A stretch of 64,000 nucleotides of DNA, taken from Malurus cyaneus samueli. Lineage: Eukaryota; Chordata; Aves; Passeriformes; Maluridae. This document shows, in pieces, positions 1 to 13,500 of the stretch; the first letter of the stretch is position 1, and every line of letters starts with the position of its first letter. The notes beneath the pieces are model-generated. The model saw nothing but the letters and a program-made list of their open reading frames with translations. It was not told where the DNA came from and did no database searches. The position numbers and the translations under genes are program-made. The DNA lies in contig CM019218.1 of assembly GCA_009741485.1 (NCBI GenBank), forward strand, positions 48,041,377 to 48,105,376, given 5' to 3'.

Positions 1-3000
1 AGGAGCTGGTAATGGTAGAAAACATCAAACTTTCACCCACCTTACCCCACCCCACAGCTGCTGTTTGCCAGTGAGTGCAAAGTAATTTTTGACTCAGGTA
101 TAATCCTCACGAAGTGGAGAGAGAATGCAAATGTTTGGTCATAGGCAAAAAATACACTCATAATTCTCATCCTCTCTGTGCTGAATAGTCCTTGCTGAAG
201 CTGTGAAACTGATAAGGTTATTCACTGACAAGATATGAAAGAGCAAATGTTCTATAATGGAATACCATATGCCTCACCACAAATAAAAATTCTCTCAGAG
301 ATAAAATAAAGGATGTAGTAAAAGAGTGTTGTTAAACTGTGCTAAAACAATGAGAAGAGAGGGAATATGCAAGTCACCCTGTGGGCTGCAATATAATTGG
401 CTCGTTAGGGAAAACTGCACACATGGACACATGAAGGGAACAGAAGATCACAAAACTCTGACCCACAGCACAGCACGGACCTTGGGCACAGCTCACAGTG
501 CTGCCAAAATGAGGGAGCTGATGAGGGCACAGAAAGTATTCGGGAGGCTTGGAGATGAGTGCACATTCCTGTATCCAGCTGGCCCCTCCTGATTTCCCTG
601 TGCTAGCCACGGGACTCTGTTCCTCTGTGACCCTGGCAGGAGCCACATCTAGTCACAAGAAAGCTGCACTGTGCTCTCTGACTCGGGAGCTGCCAGTTTG
701 CCTCAAAGTATTAGACAGGCGTTATATTGATTACTGCTTGATATTTGCAGCTCTACAGAATGTCCAAGGAGACACAGGAAAGTTTAGAGACTTTTAATTT
801 GCGGTACCAAAGCTTTTCTGATGGTCCCAGAAGATTACACATTTATGAACAAGGGCAGCAACTATAAAAGCTTATTGTTTGCACTCAGCCAAACTTCATG
901 GATTTTTTAAGTATGACAAAAGAGAAAATGAGTTACACAGATTTTCAATAACTTGAACACCAATCTCTGCTGTCCAAAGGGAATTACTCCAGTGTTCTTT
1001 CTTTGTCTACCTTGGCCTGGCTTTAAGGGTTTATCCTTGTAAACGACATCAGTAGTTACAGTTAACAGACCCAAATGAAGCTGTGGGGCTGAGATCCCTC
1101 TTGTCCTGATGTGCCAGATGCTCCAGGGAGAAGACTAAAGATAGCAAGAGGAACTTTGTGAAGGTAGGCTCCGTGCAGGAGATAGGAGCCAGCAGTGTGC
1201 ACAGCCCTTCCCTTCGCTTCAATGACACATCAGAGGTACCAGGAGGATTCTCTCATCAGAGAGCAATGGCACAATGTGAGATTAAGGTAGCAACCCATTT
1301 TGCTTTTATGTGTTCAGCTAAAGAACAAGGTCAAAGACATAAGGTATTAAAACTTTTAATTAAGTGGCAGTGGAATTATTTGCTTGCTCCTGGATTACGT
1401 TGATGCAATACAGCCTGAAATCTGCTATTTGACACTTCCCTTGATTTCTGCTCCCCTTTGATGGGGTTACACAGTAAATTGTCTTCAGGTACAGACTTGC
1501 CATAGCCACTAAGAGGCATGCAGGATGCTCCTAAAATCTTCCCCACTTTCTGTTTTACTGAACTGGCAGAAAGACACTAAAGTCATAAAAAAGGGAAGCG
1601 TTAGTGCAATACAAACTAGTGTGGCTACAGAAAAGTAAATGGCAAACTAGGGGGAAGGATAAGGCAAGCACAGATATTTTCTTTAAAACAATGGATCGTA
1701 GAAGGAACAGTCCCTCTCCAATGGACAACAAGTAGAACCACTTTTGGCAATATTGATACAGGCACAAGTATATCAGGTGGCTCTGAATGGCTGGATTGGT
1801 TCATGGCATGCAACTCTAGTAGCATCCAGCATTCAAATGTATGTGGTGGAGCAGAAGCAGACCCCACAGCCAGGAAACAGAGCATAAAATGCATTGCCAC
1901 AGTAAGAATCAAACTAAGATGTGATTTAAAACAACAAAAAAAAAAAAGTAGTGTCTTGCTTTCTGAGCTCTCTACTTTATTTTTATTTGTTTTTATGCTC
2001 CTGTAAGTAAAATCAACAACTTCTTTTTCCCCAATAAACTGAAATTTTGCAGACCATTAATCTATAATATGGACAAAAGGCTTCGGGTGCATGTGAAGCA
2101 AAATGAAAAATGGTCAGCCTGGTTCTTCCAGGAAAAACTGATACTTCACATGAGCAGTAAAGATTTTCCAACAGCAGCAGCACACACTTTTCAGTGCAGA
2201 CCCACAGTGAGTAGAGGGTAATGGCTCTGAATATCATTTATGCGCACTTAACTACCATTTAGTTAATGTTTATGCAGCTTTTTCAAAATGTAAAGTGCTG
2301 TAAAGATGCCAAATGTTATTCTTATTATTATTAATAATCCAAGTGATAAATATGACTCCAAATTCTCTACTTTATCCTTGTCCTTCATGTCAAGGGGTGT
2401 TTGCACGTATAATAAGCACAGCAATTCAGCAAGACACTCACATTATCTGTGTTACTTGGGGTCCATGAGTTTTACACATAAGGGAATAAAGGATTAACTG
2501 GTTTCTCCCCAAGTTGACTGAATGTTATGAATCACAACCCCCACCCCCCCCCACATACACCCCCAAATTAAGATGGAAGATAATGCTAAAATCTTGCTTT
2601 TAAAAGTAGTGGGTCAGGGCTTTGCCACAATATTTAAAAGCCTATTTAGAAAGGGACACAGGTCAACACATTTTAACTAAATGTGTTTTCCTTTCAATGA
2701 GTGTAAAAGAGGGCACAGGAAAAGACCTAAAGCCAGCAATATGTGGGTGTCTGCTGTCTGCCCACTGCACCCTCCACTGCAGCAGTTTGGACCACGGCTG
2801 GCTGTCCAGATTTAGAGCAACCAAGCTCCCAGACCTCCTTACATCTTCCTTTTGGCCCTCAGAGGAGGCCACCAGCCACAGAGCCCAATGTCACAGAAAG
2901 GATTATCCCCTTCATGATTTTCCTATTTCCCTACACCACTTCTCTTTTGTTTGCACCTGCAGCACCACGACAAAAAGTCAGACTGCAGCCACTCCACAAG

Positions 3001-4689
3001 TTATGGAGTTTCCAAGACACAGGTCCACATGAGTGCTTGCCCCTGCAGTGGATTGCTCTTATTGCACTAGACCTCAGCGGGGAAAATAATCCATGAGCCA
3101 GGGCCTTTGGTCTCTCCTTTTATCCTCAGAAATGAACCTTCTGATGCTCTCAGAGAAGTGGCTGTTATTTCAAGGAGGTGATCAGTTTGTGAGGAAGTGA
3201 TAAGGGAATTTTTGTTCCATATGTTTTCCCATGGTTTGGAACAGCCTCTGTGATTACAACAGCTTCACCACTGAGGCTAAACATGAAGTTACTTCTCCAA
3301 GTGAAATATCCACCATTCCCCTTACTGGAAAACCAAAAGGACAAAGCGAATTTCTAAAAGAAGGTCTTTTATGTATCTTCACTCACTTCCACAAACTGGA
3401 TTTTCCAGAGTTCAGCTCCCATTCCCCTGCTCTGTTGCAGTGGTTGGATGCTGAACCCTTGGATGCTTGGTCCAGACTTTGTGACTGGGGACACAGGCAG
3501 AGAACATGTGGCTCAATACACCCTTTGAAGGCTTTCTCCAAGACTTAAAAAAATGATCTTATTTTAAAAAAGAAAAATGAGGGAAAAAAACCCCACAGAG
3601 ACAGCCTGATCTTCTACTTTCTCACACCGGTATAAATCGAGAATAACCCCATGGACTTTGTAGGACTTGCACAACTATAAAACTGCTAGAAATGAAAGGT
3701 TCACATTTCCTAACTGCTGCAGTTGGCTGGGTTTTCTTTAAATAGCTTCATTAATAAATACTTTGAAAGAAGAAAAAAAAAAAAGGTCTCTTCCTCCCCC
3801 AATACTAATTGCTAGTGCTCAGATTTAATCTTCAGCATTTATTGTGCTTCACCAAATCCCTAATAATCACCCCAGAAGACTCCTTAACATTGTTGTATAA
3901 TGGGAAACAAGGGCAGGGTATTACTTTTTCATGTACAAAGATGTTTCATCAGGAGGCCAGATTTCTTCTATGCAGCTAAAGTACATAGAGCCTGACACTT
4001 TTAATTTCTTCCGTAATTGTGTCACAAGAGGGGTTTATGTCACTGTGCCTCTTTGCTGAATTCCAAGAGGCTCAATGCTATTCCCATGGTCATTGCCTCC
4101 TGCCTCTACTTTAAAATAATGAAGATTTGGGCTGAAATAAATTTGAAGATATCAAATAAGGACCCCTTGAGTTCCAGGGAAAGAAAATAAAGCAGCTTTT
4201 ATTAAACTTGTTATGAGACCTTTCATGACCACTATTCTCGCTGTTCTCTTTGCTCAAAGCCTTTAGAGAATGGTCTCACTTTAGCCTAAACTCAGCTCTT
4301 TCTCAGCTCTCTAAGCCTCTGTAAAATTGAAGGACATTCACTCCAACACACGTCTTTAATAACTCAGTATGATTTAAACTTTCAATCTGCATTCCTGATT
4401 TCTGTAATAATTGAAAGGAATGCATTAGCAGCAGAAAAAAACCCCCACTTTTGCTTCATAAACTTTACCTTCATTGCCTCAGATTTTCAGTAGTTCTCAA
4501 TATGTAAGTTTAATGGCGTGACCCTAACAAGAAACGATCAGCAAATGAAACGAACCAGTGTGTAGCTGCTCCACACGGCTACAAGTGTCAGCTGTGGCCT
4601 GCCTGCCATTAATTTTATTGTAACTCATTTCTTCAGGTTGAGTACAGCACGATTTAATGTTCCCATTCTCCCATTCCTGTTCTGCATGA
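1..4689. other. Noncoding stretch, nothing firm
   Basis: I see no gene, exon or recognisable transposon here. Composition is ordinary AT-rich vertebrate DNA. Frames at 2622-3096 overlap each other on the same strand and have no family resemblance, so I read them as chance. Small landmarks are an octamer-like ATGCAAAT at 125-132, a 12-base A run at 1936-1947, and A7-C4 and A7-C5 composite tracts at 3584-3594 and 4435-4446. Part of 3800-4500 reads a little like conserved noncoding DNA, but less clearly than the block that follows. Confidence 0.6.
2538..2564. repeat. C-rich low-complexity tract
   Basis: Runs of C are broken by single A bases and one short ACATACA segment. On the opposite strand this is a G-rich tract with a nine-base G run and flanking five-base G runs, so a G-quadruplex is possible. 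There is no sign of a larger repeat around it. Confidence 0.8.
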
Positions 4690-5560
4690 CAAATTGTTTT
4701 AATAAACATAAACCGGGTAATAATAAAGTAATAATAAGCCTAGCACTCACCTTATATCACTGCAGTTAAATTCTCCCACAAGCCAGAGCTGGTTACAGTG
4801 ACAATTACAGTCGGGCCAATCCGCAGCCAGGCAAGCACAATGGACAGATTTAATATCGTTTGTAAATATGATTAGTGTGCTGTCATGTTATTGCAGCCTG
4901 GTATTTACATTTCTCTCTGGGGTTATTCACTACACCAAATCAACATTAAATAGTGCTCCCTTCTCCTTCCCTTAAATCAAATATACCTTTCTTTGTGCTC
5001 CACTCAGAAGTTAATGAAGAAAATGGCATCGATTGTTAATATTCGGGGATCAATCAGCGCTTTACATACCCTTTTTTTTTAAACAGATGTACGTCTGTCT
5101 GTATAACCCTGAAAGATTTCTTTTGAAATTCATAATCTCCCTGCTTCCTCCTCCCCCTCCACACACACCCTTTAACATCGACGCTCGTCTGCTGACTCTC
5201 TTATGAAAAATGTTCAAATAATGAATGGCTGTTGTTTACAGAAGTAATTTCATGCTACATTTCCATTATTGCCTGGATTTGTTTAGCTTCTCAAGCTTCC
5301 CCATTTCCCTGCAATGAACTTTTAAGGAAATATAACCAGCTTTCACTGTTTATGCCATTATGTTTATAATAGAAGCCGCTCTCATTTGTGACATATTGCA
5401 ACACTTCATAACTGTGTGCAAATAAGCATCCTTAAACTTGTTAAGGTCAATTAATCATTGTACAAAAGCTTTTTTAGCCGGGACTTCCACCAGCATAAAT
5501 CCAGCCATGTAGCAGGGTAATGAAAGGGCTCTAGCGTGGACTCGGGTCCTACATGGCACA
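4690..5560. promoter_or_regulatory. Candidate conserved noncoding element block
   Basis: This block has no simple repeats and no TE homology. It is rich in homeodomain-type cores: TAATAATAAAG-AATAATAAG at 4718-4738 and TTAATCATTG at 5451-5460. It also contains the text CAATCAGCGC at 5051-5060. Such complex, TAAT-rich, CpG-poor sequence is typical of deeply conserved vertebrate developmental enhancers. That is known of the class; its application here is inference by eye. No TATA box, exon or ORF lies inside. Several adjacent elements may be present, since 4740-4980 and 5190-5480 read as the densest parts. Confidence 0.42.
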
Positions 5561-5769
5561 ATTGTGTGCTTCAGATGTTAATAAAACTGCCTGCAGACGA
5601 CACAGGTCTTTTTCTCCAAAGTTATTTGGCTCCTGTGGTCAGGCAGCACAGGTTGAATGCCTGCAGCCCAAATCAAGAACAGACAAAAATTTATAATGAC
5701 TTCAACGACCAATTCCCACCAACCTAAAAATTGTTAAAGCTGCTTTTTCCACAGCAAAAGCAAGGAATT

Positions 5770-6155
5770 GAGCCGTAGGACATCCTGCTGAGCTTGGCCC
5801 CATGGCATTTCACCGGACAGGATTCGACACATGAAACGCACCGCAACAAGGACCTGACACATTCTCAGACATCACAGAGGACACCATCAAAGGAGAGCAC
5901 GCTGCTGTCGGCAGCGCCGAGCCCCGGCTGCTCAGGCATGTGGATCACCTGCCAGCGTGGAGCCCTGGCCTCCTCCCACCACTGTGTCAGCTGCTCCAGG
6001 AGGAAGGGGTCCCCGGGGGACAGCAGGGATGGCACTGCCAGCCTGAGAGCCGCCTGGCACAAACACTGAGGATGGAAAGGGCTCTTCCTAATTAGCAGCA
6101 ACCGGCTCCACACGGCCACAGCACACACGGGCTCGCTCTTGCCCTTCGTGCAGTT
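5770..6155. promoter_or_regulatory. CpG-rich, GC-rich patch between candidate elements
   Basis: I count about 18 CpG dinucleotides in roughly 390 bases, far above the surrounding sequence, where CpG is rare. The patch is also visibly GC-rich, including CCCCGGGGG near 6011. It could be a small CpG island acting as the promoter of an unannotated noncoding transcript, an orphan island, or a decayed exon. Open frames run through it on both strands (5794-6069 plus, 5865-6128 minus), but neither resembles a known protein and GC-rich DNA favours open frames. No TATA box or clear splice signals were seen. Confidence 0.4.
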
Positions 6156-6720
6156 AAGAGGAAATATTCATGTGGTTTATATTTATATGCTTCCATTTTC
6201 AACAAAGAGGTTCTCATCTCCTGCACTTTTGATTGAATTAAGACCTATGTCTGAAATTTAAGACATGCCTTAATCAGACTCAATAGGTTTTCTGCATGCC
6301 CCGGGCTTACCGATGTCATGGTGCCTGGATGCATGTAAAATAGGCCTGGTCTGTGTCATTGGGCTTGGGCTGGTGTGCAAAAACAATGACAATAAACCCT
6401 CACAACAACCCCATTCAAACCGCAATAATAAAATTTGGTGAAATCTTTTATGCTAATGGAGAATTAAAAAATACAGGATAGTTTATAAGGCTGGCCATGT
6501 GCAGGCACATACTTTATGCATTCACTAGCATTTAACTTGCACTTACTTTTCCATGCAAATTCAAGTATAAAAAGAGAGCCCATATTAGAAATCTACCTCA
6601 ATGAAGTCTGAAATGTGTAGCAAAGGCAAATACTCAGGTATCCATATTAATTACAAAGCTGACTCACACCTTGTTGTTAACTGCCAGTTAAATTTCCCAT
6701 GCTGCAAGTTTGAGTTAGAA
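6156..6720. promoter_or_regulatory. Candidate conserved noncoding element
   Basis: The stretch is AT-rich, non-repetitive and free of TE. It holds a POU/octamer consensus ATGCAAAT at 6553-6560 and a TGCTAATGGA site at 6451-6460. Together with 4690-5560 it brackets the CpG-rich patch. The call rests on the motif content and text; no alignment was available. Confidence 0.4.
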
Positions 6721-9534
6721 GGGAAAAGAAACATGATTTAAAGAAAGCATTACCAGTCAGTCTGAGAGCTATTTTGTGGGGGATGTAGATAGTCTGGAGA
6801 CCAAAGCTGGACTTTTTAAAGACCTATCTGAAGTTGTTGCTTTATTGAAAATGATAGATTTAAGAATATGGTTCCTGTGGTCACCCAGAGGGCACGGATC
6901 TGACTTACTGTGACTTGCTGATATTCTTTATTTAGAAGAGTCAAATGTCACAGCAAAATATTTCTGCTAAAATGTGTATTTACTGCATTTTCCTTTCAAA
7001 GCTCAGCAAGGTGACAGCTGGAGAGGGGTGTCTGTGCATGTGTGGAAAAAAAAAGAGGGGGAAGAACTGGGGTGTTACTAAACACAAGATCACAGTACTC
7101 AAAACATCCTACTGAGATCAGAAGAATTGTGAAGCATACCGAGGTGGTACTCTAGCTATTCATTAACTGCCTGTATCAGCTGGCCCAGAGATTAGAGCTT
7201 AATGCAATGGTGAAGTAAGTGTCCATATCACAGTAGCCATGGAGGAATAGCGAGATGTAATGAAACTGAATAGCTAGCCATTGAATGTTGAAAAATATAT
7301 TGATTTTTCAGTGCTTGATCACCCAGGAGGCTTTATCAGGTATGAATACTTGGGAACCATCTGCTAACTCTGTAATGGTATTTTAGGATTTGTGACAGAC
7401 TCCAAAAAAAAAAAAAAACTGCGTGTTAGAAAATAACACAAAGTGAAGCCTGCTTCTCTGCAATACATTCCACTGCTCCACATCTGCTTTTCTCATTCGT
7501 GCCTGTTAATTGTTCTCAAATTAGCTATAGCTAATGTGTGAATACAAATTAAAGCTGGTACATGGATTCAATTTCTCCCCACCTTTCACACCAAAGAAAG
7601 CTCAGACATTTATAGATGCATTTATCTCTACATCAGCTTGCATTACATACGTGGCAAAGATCTCTCTCCTCCCAAAAGGAAGTCAGCAGGACTGGTTATT
7701 GTATTTAGCTATTGAACCTCCTTGTCAACATTTCTTAGCATTCATTTGTGTAAGTCAAAGAACAAAACCGAACAGGAACAGGCTTGGAGGCACAATATCT
7801 ACATATTGTCTGATGTAAATAACACTCCTAGACATGATTGGCATTCTCCAAACAACAATCATTGTTATTGAAATGTGCCTCTATTCCCCTTGTTTTAATA
7901 CTGAGAATGATTATGAAATCTCTTTGGGTATGATAAATCAGCTGAAAGATGTAATAACATGTTTCAGCTGTTGGAATGGATGTTTGATTACAGCTCTGAG
8001 GGTTTTTCCTCATCTTGTTTCTAGTTTAATTCTTAAACCATTCTCTGACTTAACAAAAAATATATTCCACATATCAACAGAAAATACACATTCTGGTTTA
8101 CAGTGTGGGTAACTGAGCAGGAATCAAGCTGTATTTTTTTAAATGCAGGGAAGACATTTTTCTATTACAGTTTTGGTTAAAATAGTAAGCTGAGCTTTTG
8201 TTTGAAATTACATTTACTAAACACTTAAGTTTAACACCTAAATAAAAATAGAAAAGATAAAAAAGGCAGGGGTTGAGAAGGACAGAGAAAAAAGGAGACT
8301 TTGTCAGACCATGTTTGATTTCCAGACACAGAGAAGAAAAATTCCACCTCTCGTCTGTCGGCTCCCTTCATGATTCTGCAAGCATCTCTTCAAGTAAGTG
8401 ATAGCAGAATTAATTTGCCCCAAAATGGTGAAGTGTAAGTGAAGGAAAATTATTTCCCCCCGATTTTACACTGTAGTGGCAACACACAAAAGATGAAGGA
8501 AGTCAGACCGCACCACACAGCGGCAGCGAGAGCGAGGCAGCTGGACAGAGGCTTTTGAAGGATCTGAGAATCTGTGTGCAGCAAAGGCAGCGCTGCTTCT
8601 CCAGCTCACTCTCCCAGAAAAGATTCTGGCAAATAATGCCTTTCCCTTGAGTGCATTTTGTGGAGGAGAAAAGGTGAAGAAAAAGAAATAACTATGCGAA
8701 ACAAAAAGATTAGTACGTGGGTGGTTTCCCTTTCCAATCAGCTTTCCTTCTTGTCCTGTGGGGCTGCCCCTGTGCTGATGAGCACACTATGGAGGCCGCA
8801 AGGACATACCTTGATGCTCTCCCAAGTTTGCAGAGCCAAAGAGGCAGCTACATTCCAGGCTGGTGGTGGGAAAACTCAGAGAAATTTGGGGCTTCCCGAG
8901 GTCTTTAGAGATGCTCAGTGATGTCTTGCCAACATTTCAACAAGAGACTCCTGAGACAATTCCCCCCTTGTCCTGTGATAAACTCAGTGCCCCAACCATG
9001 CATTTGCTTGCCAAGAGGAGGGGCGAGGGATAAGAAAACCATTCAAGCATTTTCCTATTTAAATGAAAATACTTTTTCATCATTGTAATCAAGGAAAGAG
9101 GCTGTCCTACTGTGAGAGAAACCCTATACCACCCATTTGGGTGGAACTGCACATACTCTATCTCCCTGCAGGAAAGAGAATTGCATTTGTATGAAGAAAT
9201 CATGGTCTGGATAGCAAGACATACACCCAGGAGGATATAAGCAACGTCTCAGACATTTCTTCCAGGGTGCCAGAAACACTTGAACCCAGAAAGCACCCAG
9301 GGATAGCTCTAAGGTATCGTTCACATGAGCAGAGCTCCCCAGGCTGTGCTAGGATCGGACACACACTGCCAACCCAGCTCCCATCGACACAGGGACAGAG
9401 GCAGCTTTCCTACCCCTATTCCCCTCCCCTCCTTGGTTTACTGTGCCTCTGCTCTTGGAATAGGCAGGCTTTGAAATTAGGACACACAACTCACTCTTCC
9501 CTAAAGACGCCAGTGCAATGAGGAAAATATTTCT
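6721..9534. other. Noncoding stretch with minor landmarks
   Basis: No gene or TE is recognised. It contains a 15-base A run at 7404-7418, a perfect 16-base palindrome at 7520-7535, and a small local group of CpGs near 8508-8540. Short open frames such as 7534-7818 and 8658-8921 show no domain or signal and are taken as chance. Confidence 0.6.
7520..7535. repeat. Perfect 16-base palindrome
   Basis: The sequence ATTAGCTATAGCTAAT reads identically on both strands. Each end carries an ATTA/TAAT core as used by homeodomain proteins, so a dimeric binding site is possible. A palindrome of this length is uncommon but can occur by chance in 64 kb. Confidence 0.9.
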
Positions 9535-9785
9535 CATGTTCAATGGAATTATAGAATACCTTTAAAAAGTTATTTATTGCTTAATTCACTCTCCTCTTTC
9601 TGACCTTTATTCAAGGGGAAAAATGCCAACTGCACAAAATCCTGCCAAGTCCAAGGGGCTTAATTGTGCAGATTATGCTCTGTTTGTAACACAGATTATT
9701 AAATGCACACTTGGACCCTTCACAACTCCACATTTGATTCAGTAATAGGTTCTGCATTAGATAAAGGAGATTTGTTTTGATCCCC
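9535..9785. promoter_or_regulatory. Candidate conserved noncoding element
   Basis: This is AT-rich text without simple repeats, containing repeated ATTATTAAATGC-like and TTAATTGTGCAGATTATGC-like stretches (around 9660-9705). It reads like a typical vertebrate noncoding element. There is no ORF of note and no TE match. Confidence is limited by the lack of any alignment. Confidence 0.35.
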
Positions 9786-10465
9786 TCCTCACAGATGCAG
9801 TGTGCCCTACACCTTTTGTGTTGCAGACTCCATCATCCATGACCTCTTTGCATAAGTGACAGAGCAACAATGGGCTGCTCCACACTGTAACTCCCAGCTC
9901 CCCACTTTTGGGGGTGGAAAAATGGCCAGAAAATATTCATTTTGTGGTTTATATGGTAGCCTAAAAAAAGAAAAAAATAAAAACTGCACATCTTACTCTA
10001 TAAAGAGCACATTTCTGTGAAAGATTCTGGCACTGTGTGGCACAGAAGCTAACCATGGCCATTTTTGAAAGCAGAGCACATGGGATTTTTTAAAAAAAGA
10101 AAAAAGTGAAAATTTCCTTTTTGAGGTGAAACACAGAGTCAGAACTAAAATCTTATCCTCAAAATACATTAAGTGAAATGATTTCCTTAGGTTCAATTTT
10201 TTTTCTCTCTTAAGCGGAAAATTTAATGAGGAAGTAATCTCCTCGCCTCCCACCTCCCCAAAAATGAAAATTTTGAAAGAAGTTAAAGCATTTTATTTAC
10301 CACTTGTTACAAAAGCACAGAAACCGCCTTGAATTTGTAGCTGTCACAAGGTAATTGCGAGTCAATCCTCTCTGCCTCAGAACCAAGGCCTTCTCCACGG
10401 CCAGTCATCATCACTGCATCTTCTGCATACTTGGCATCTTCATTCTTCAGCTTCCTGTGCTCCAA
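9786..10465. other. Noncoding stretch, nothing firm
   Basis: I see no gene. There are several A-rich runs (9962-9984, 10090-10105). The part from about 10290 onward, just before a CR1 tail, is non-repetitive and could hold a weak conserved element. Confidence 0.5.
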
Positions 10466-10519
10466 CAGTTGGATCAATGACCTTAAAGCTCTTTTCCAAT
10501 TTTAATTTCTATTATCTTC
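10466..10519 (+). mobile_element. CR1 LINE 3' tail remnant
   Basis: The segment has the order of the CR1 terminal region: a GTTGGATCAATGACCTTAAAG-like stretch, then CTCTTTTCCAA, then a decayed ATTCTATG-type tail (TTTCTATTATC). Only the last 50 or so bases of the element are recognisable, as expected for heavy 5' truncation during target-primed reverse transcription. The usual ATTCTATG microsatellite end has diverged, which suggests an old insertion. Confidence 0.55.
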
Positions 10520-13500
10520 AATGTTATTTTAATTAAAAATCAAGCAGTTTTTCTTCAAACACTGTCCTGTATGTATTTTGTGAGGCTACTGCTTGCACTC
10601 CACTGCCCCACCAGAGCGTGGCCATTAATGCCAGCCAAGTGTTCAGGATGACTGGTAAAGACCAGAGGGGATCCACACCAAGCACAGCTCACACATACTC
10701 ACTCTTATAAAGAAGGCAGGAGGTGGCAACAGCTTTCCCTGGCATTAAGGTACTTTTAGGTGCTTGATAAAAGTATTTTCCTTCCATAATTGCTGGACAA
10801 CACCAGACTAAAAGCGCAGAATTTTAATTTGAACACACACTTGTAGCTGTGTGCCAATTCCTTGTTGCTCTACTGTTCACGAGCAGTTTTATGTGGAACA
10901 AATTGAAGAAAGCCACAAACTAATTTTCTAAATGTACCCTTTTTTCTTCAATGGTAAGGAAATGATGAGTTTTGGATGAGAAAGAACATCTATCTGCAGC
11001 TCAATGAACTGAAAATGCAGAAAGTAAACCCCTGCAGCCTTCAGAAGTACTCGAGAGTGACACAAAAGTACTAACCTCTTCAAATGTTATGATGAAACTA
11101 AATGGAGTCAGCAAATTGAGAGGATGACAAGGACAGAGGAAGACCAAAACACACCTGAACTACTGTGATAAATGGAAATAACAACTTCTTGTTTTAACAA
11201 AATAGTGCTGGTCCTGTGATACATACCGTAAGCTGGCACAGTACTTTTATTATACTTCAGCAAAAATTGTGTATAACTGGCAGCTCCCTACAAGCCCAGC
11301 TCTCGATAGCAGTGCCACCTCTCATATCCTGCACAGTCACAATCAATTCTCTCACTCTGTTTTACCTTTCTGCTATGAGACACAATCTAACTCACACTGG
11401 GTGTGCATTTAAGAAAATTAACTTCTACAAATTTTGTTTTCAGTCACAAAGAATGCTACAGTAATCTGAAAGCCTCTGAAACGCTGCTTCTATAGAACTA
11501 GGATTGCCAACATTTATCAATTATCTCCAGTGGAGGAAGCTCAGTGCTGTGCAGATGGGTGGAAGGAACTTGGTAAGGTTATCTAATTTCTGGAGCTCCG
11601 TAAAGCAATGTGATAGTTTTGGTTTAATGTTCAAGTTTTACTGCATACCTGTAAATGTAGATTTGGTGTAATAAAGTGTATTTGCTGAATGCTCACAGCA
11701 CCTGGGTAATTTTACAGCTGTGGAGTTGTTAAACATAGATGTAGTTTTTCCAGAGGAATTCTCACCTTGGTTCATTGTCTTCAAATTTCTGTAGAACTTC
11801 ATCTTTGCTCCTTGAGGTCAGCAGCTATCTCTAGAACAGACTGCTTTGCCCACCATGCTATTAATAGCTTCCTTATGGAATTTTCTTGCTTTCAGCCATC
11901 CCTGCTGATCTAGAGACCATTTAAGGGAGGTCTATGCCTTGTGCAGGACATGGGGTACTGGTTTGTCCTCACTTCTGGCTGACAAATCACTTCTGAACAC
12001 AGATGCAATGGCTTCAGCTGTTTTATTGTGTAGGTAACTGCTGTCTTAGAGTTCCTACACCATTGTAATATGAAAAAGGGGCTTGTATGAATAGAAATGA
12101 AGAGGGAAGGATGGGTAAGTTGCATGAAAGCCATGATGGGGTAATATTGTCCTTCAAATAAAGATCAAGTCCAGCTTGTCTCTTAAACTGTCTTTGGACA
12201 TCAACAATGCGCAGGCAAAGCTGATGCCTGTCCTCTCTCAATGTTGAGCCCACTGATAAACCAAGTTTAGGCCTCTACAAAATGTACTACCCTGATGAGA
12301 GCCTGAAAGAGAAAGGAATGCCCTTGAAAGGATGAAGGGGACCCATCATCCCCACGCTCACCCTTTCTGGAGAGCCAATCAACCTGATTTGGAAGCACTC
12401 TGTGTCAAATGGGCACCAGCTAAAGGTACCAGAACTTGATGTTTGTGGACATTGAAGCCTCATGATGGTCCTGGAGCTCCAAACTTTGCTATGCACATCC
12501 TCCTACAAACTCACACTGCTGCGATGTGATTACTACTAGCACAATGAGCTGCCACACGGGTGGTGGAAAAGATAATAATCATTACACTATGAAATCAAAA
12601 CCAAGAATTTTAAGATAAGGTGCCTGGTATTCAAAATCATCATCTGCAATAGAATATTTTCTCAAGTTTTCTTGAAAAGTATCCTAATTTGGTAGGATAC
12701 TTCAAAAACATATTTCAAAGTGGAAGGAGTGAGTGTTAATCCCTGCCAATAGCAGAACAGTAATTTTCACTGCGTAAGTGATATGTCAGTAGCAAAAAGG
12801 GCTCTTAGACATGGAATTTCAAGGTGTCTCCATATTTCACATGTAAATAAACTTTTTATTCAACTGTTCGATAGTGCTAATTTTGGTTTGTGGTGAAAAT
12901 TTGGGGTTAGTCGCCAGTTCATGAAAGCAGTTCAGAATTCCTCCTTTTTGAACAAGAATGTTAAGGATGCAGATGTAAGAAAAAGATATTTCTTATGTGA
13001 AACTAGATGATCATACAATTCCTACTTGGTCCAATAAAACCAGAACACTATCAAATATTGGAAAATACATAAAAGCATTCATTTTCTCCTTTATTATTTC
13101 TTCTGAAATAATTTAGATCTCAATTCTACAAAAGAGGTTCTGCATTATTATTTATAAGGTGGTCTTAGCCTTATTGCTATGTAAAGAAGTGTAAAATGTT
13201 GCAAATTAGAATAGTAATAATTTATAATAAAAACAGTGGTATAAGCAATGAGAAATCAAACAGAAACAGTTTTCTCTCCTTTAGAAATTTTTTTAGGTTC
13301 TATATTTTTCCAGACTCAAATTTGCATAAAAACCCCCTTTAAAAATCTTAAAAGTTAGAAGGCCACTCAATTTGATCAAATATCTTGTTTCAACGACTGT
13401 GGAAGATTTTACTTGCACTTGACCACAATTTTACATTTCCTAGTCTGTTTTTGAGCCTAAAATCAGAAGATTTTGAACTGAAGTACATAAACATATGCCT

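Noticed and set aside
5865..6128. Minus-strand frame through the CpG-rich patch, considered as a decayed exon
   Set aside because: It starts on GTG, shows no known domain and no convincing splice pair. High GC content alone keeps frames open.
10300..10465. Possible conserved element before the CR1 tail
   Set aside because: The text is non-repetitive, but it directly adjoins a CR1 tail and could be a diverged part of the same insertion. Too uncertain to list.
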